64,000 nt of DNA from assembly GCA_035534455.1 (NCBI GenBank), contig DATLRV010000011.1, forward strand, positions 21,396 to 85,395, written 5' to 3'. The notes beneath the pieces are model-generated. The model had not been told where the DNA came from, searched no databases, and saw nothing but the letters and a program-made list of their open reading frames with translations. The DNA is from JAJYVT01 sp035534455. Its GTDB lineage: Bacteria; Actinomycetota; Acidimicrobiia; Acidimicrobiales; RAAP-2. This document shows positions 63,764 to 64,000 of the stretch, piece after piece; position 1 is the stretch's first letter, and every line of letters starts with the position of its first letter. The translations under genes were made by a program, and so were the position numbers.

Positions 63764-63806
63764 GTGCGCCTCCGGGGACTTGAACCCCGAACCTGCGGAT
63801 TAAGAG
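63764..63806 (-). tRNA. tRNA-Lys(CTT) 3' half only (probable attachment site)
   Basis: On the minus strand the DNA runs from anticodon loop CTCTTAA through stem TCCGC, variable loop, a perfect T arm (CGGGG-TTCAAGT-CCCCG) and acceptor strand GAGGCGC plus A. No GCGCCTC acceptor partner and no D arm are found upstream, although a CTGCGGA that could pair with TCCGCAG occurs 25 nt before the loop. A 3' half alone is the usual scar of an integrated element, which would lie to the right of 63806. Confidence 0.6.
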
Positions 63807-64000
63807 AGCGATCCGGTCCCTCCCGGTGCCATCCGCAGTTCGCCGATCATAGCTCTTACCCTCGATCCACCGCGCAGACCCGGCTGACCGCCTGTCGATG
63901 ACCGGGCGGGAGCGGGAGTGCCACTCGGCACTGCTGAAACGCCGGCACGACCCGAGCATGGGCGTGACCGACCAGAGACTCTTGTGGTTGGCGGGATGTC

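Noticed and set aside
63764..63880. Complete tRNA-Lys gene with a short intron
   Set aside because: CTGCGGA can pair with the anticodon stem 25 nt away, but no matching acceptor 5' strand or D arm is found, so a full tRNA is unlikely.
63567..63959. Protein gene on the minus strand running through the tRNA fragment
   Set aside because: The frame passes through tRNA sequence and shows no domain; an integrase C terminus was looked for in all three frames and not convincingly found.

Overview
This window is high-GC DNA from an actinobacterium. The family content points to the class Acidimicrobiia or a close relative, but that is inference: no rRNA or marker gene is present to prove it. Supporting signs are a mycothiol-dependent formaldehyde dehydrogenase, F420/LLM-type oxidoreductases, a clpS-DUF2017 pair, a coenzyme B12-dependent (class II) ribonucleotide reductase, a decaprenyl-phosphoryl-arabinose operon, a PIM-type mannosyltransferase neighbourhood, an exported protein built from 42-residue 'GYWLVAADGGVFSFG' repeats, and many leaderless genes (TANNNT about 4-9 nt before the start codon).

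Layout, left to right. 1-5.0 kb: glycogen operon (end of malQ, glgB, glgX; ATGA couplings) facing a very unusual 189-residue CsrA-family protein. 5.0-9.1 kb: LLM oxidoreductase, then ubiA-dprE1-dprE2. 9.2-13.4 kb: ABC uptake system of the ferric-iron type. 13.5-18.2 kb: DapA-like aldolase, mscR, NUDIX, OmpR-type two-component system. 18.5-22.7 kb: membrane and exported proteins (DUF4405-like, phosphodiester glycosidase, PH/SHOCT), thioredoxin-like, YjbQ. 22.8-32.2 kb: PimB-like mannosyltransferase, SRPBCC, ROK glucokinase, LLM, PlsC and FadD15-like genes, resembling the mycobacterial Rv2182c-Rv2188c region, interrupted by a MarR/DUF3089/SMP-30 set on the other strand. 32.2-37.1 kb: nrdJ with two inteins behind a promoter carrying a good NrdR box. 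37.2-38.5 kb: a frameshifted small gene and an ArsR/AHSA1 pair. 39-44.8 kb: amidohydrolase, serine hydrolase, kelch-like protein, Ser/Thr kinase. 45-51 kb: metabolic and repair genes, with the remains of a type II NADH dehydrogenase. 51.3-55.1 kb: anti-sigma-like ATPase and a compact flavin-transfer module (ferric-reductase-like membrane protein, FMN-binding protein, ApbE). 55-59.7 kb: exported hydrolase, methyltransferases, UbiA-like protein, clpS. 59.7-63 kb: exported repeat protein and a meta-cleavage pair (hydrolase and class III extradiol dioxygenase). 63-64 kb: non-coding DNA ending in the 3' half of a tRNA-Lys gene, which looks like an attachment site of an element lying to the right.

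Most genes are ordinary chromosomal genes in short, tightly coupled operons. The items most worth a second look are the composite CsrA next to glycogen genes, the two nrdJ inteins (one directly after the catalytic radical cysteine), the orphan tRNA-Lys 3' half, the collapsed ndh gene, and the DprE1 whose benzothiazinone-target cysteine is replaced by alanine. Starts were chosen from ribosome binding sites, stop/start overlaps or leaderless -10 boxes; where these fail it is said in the entry.
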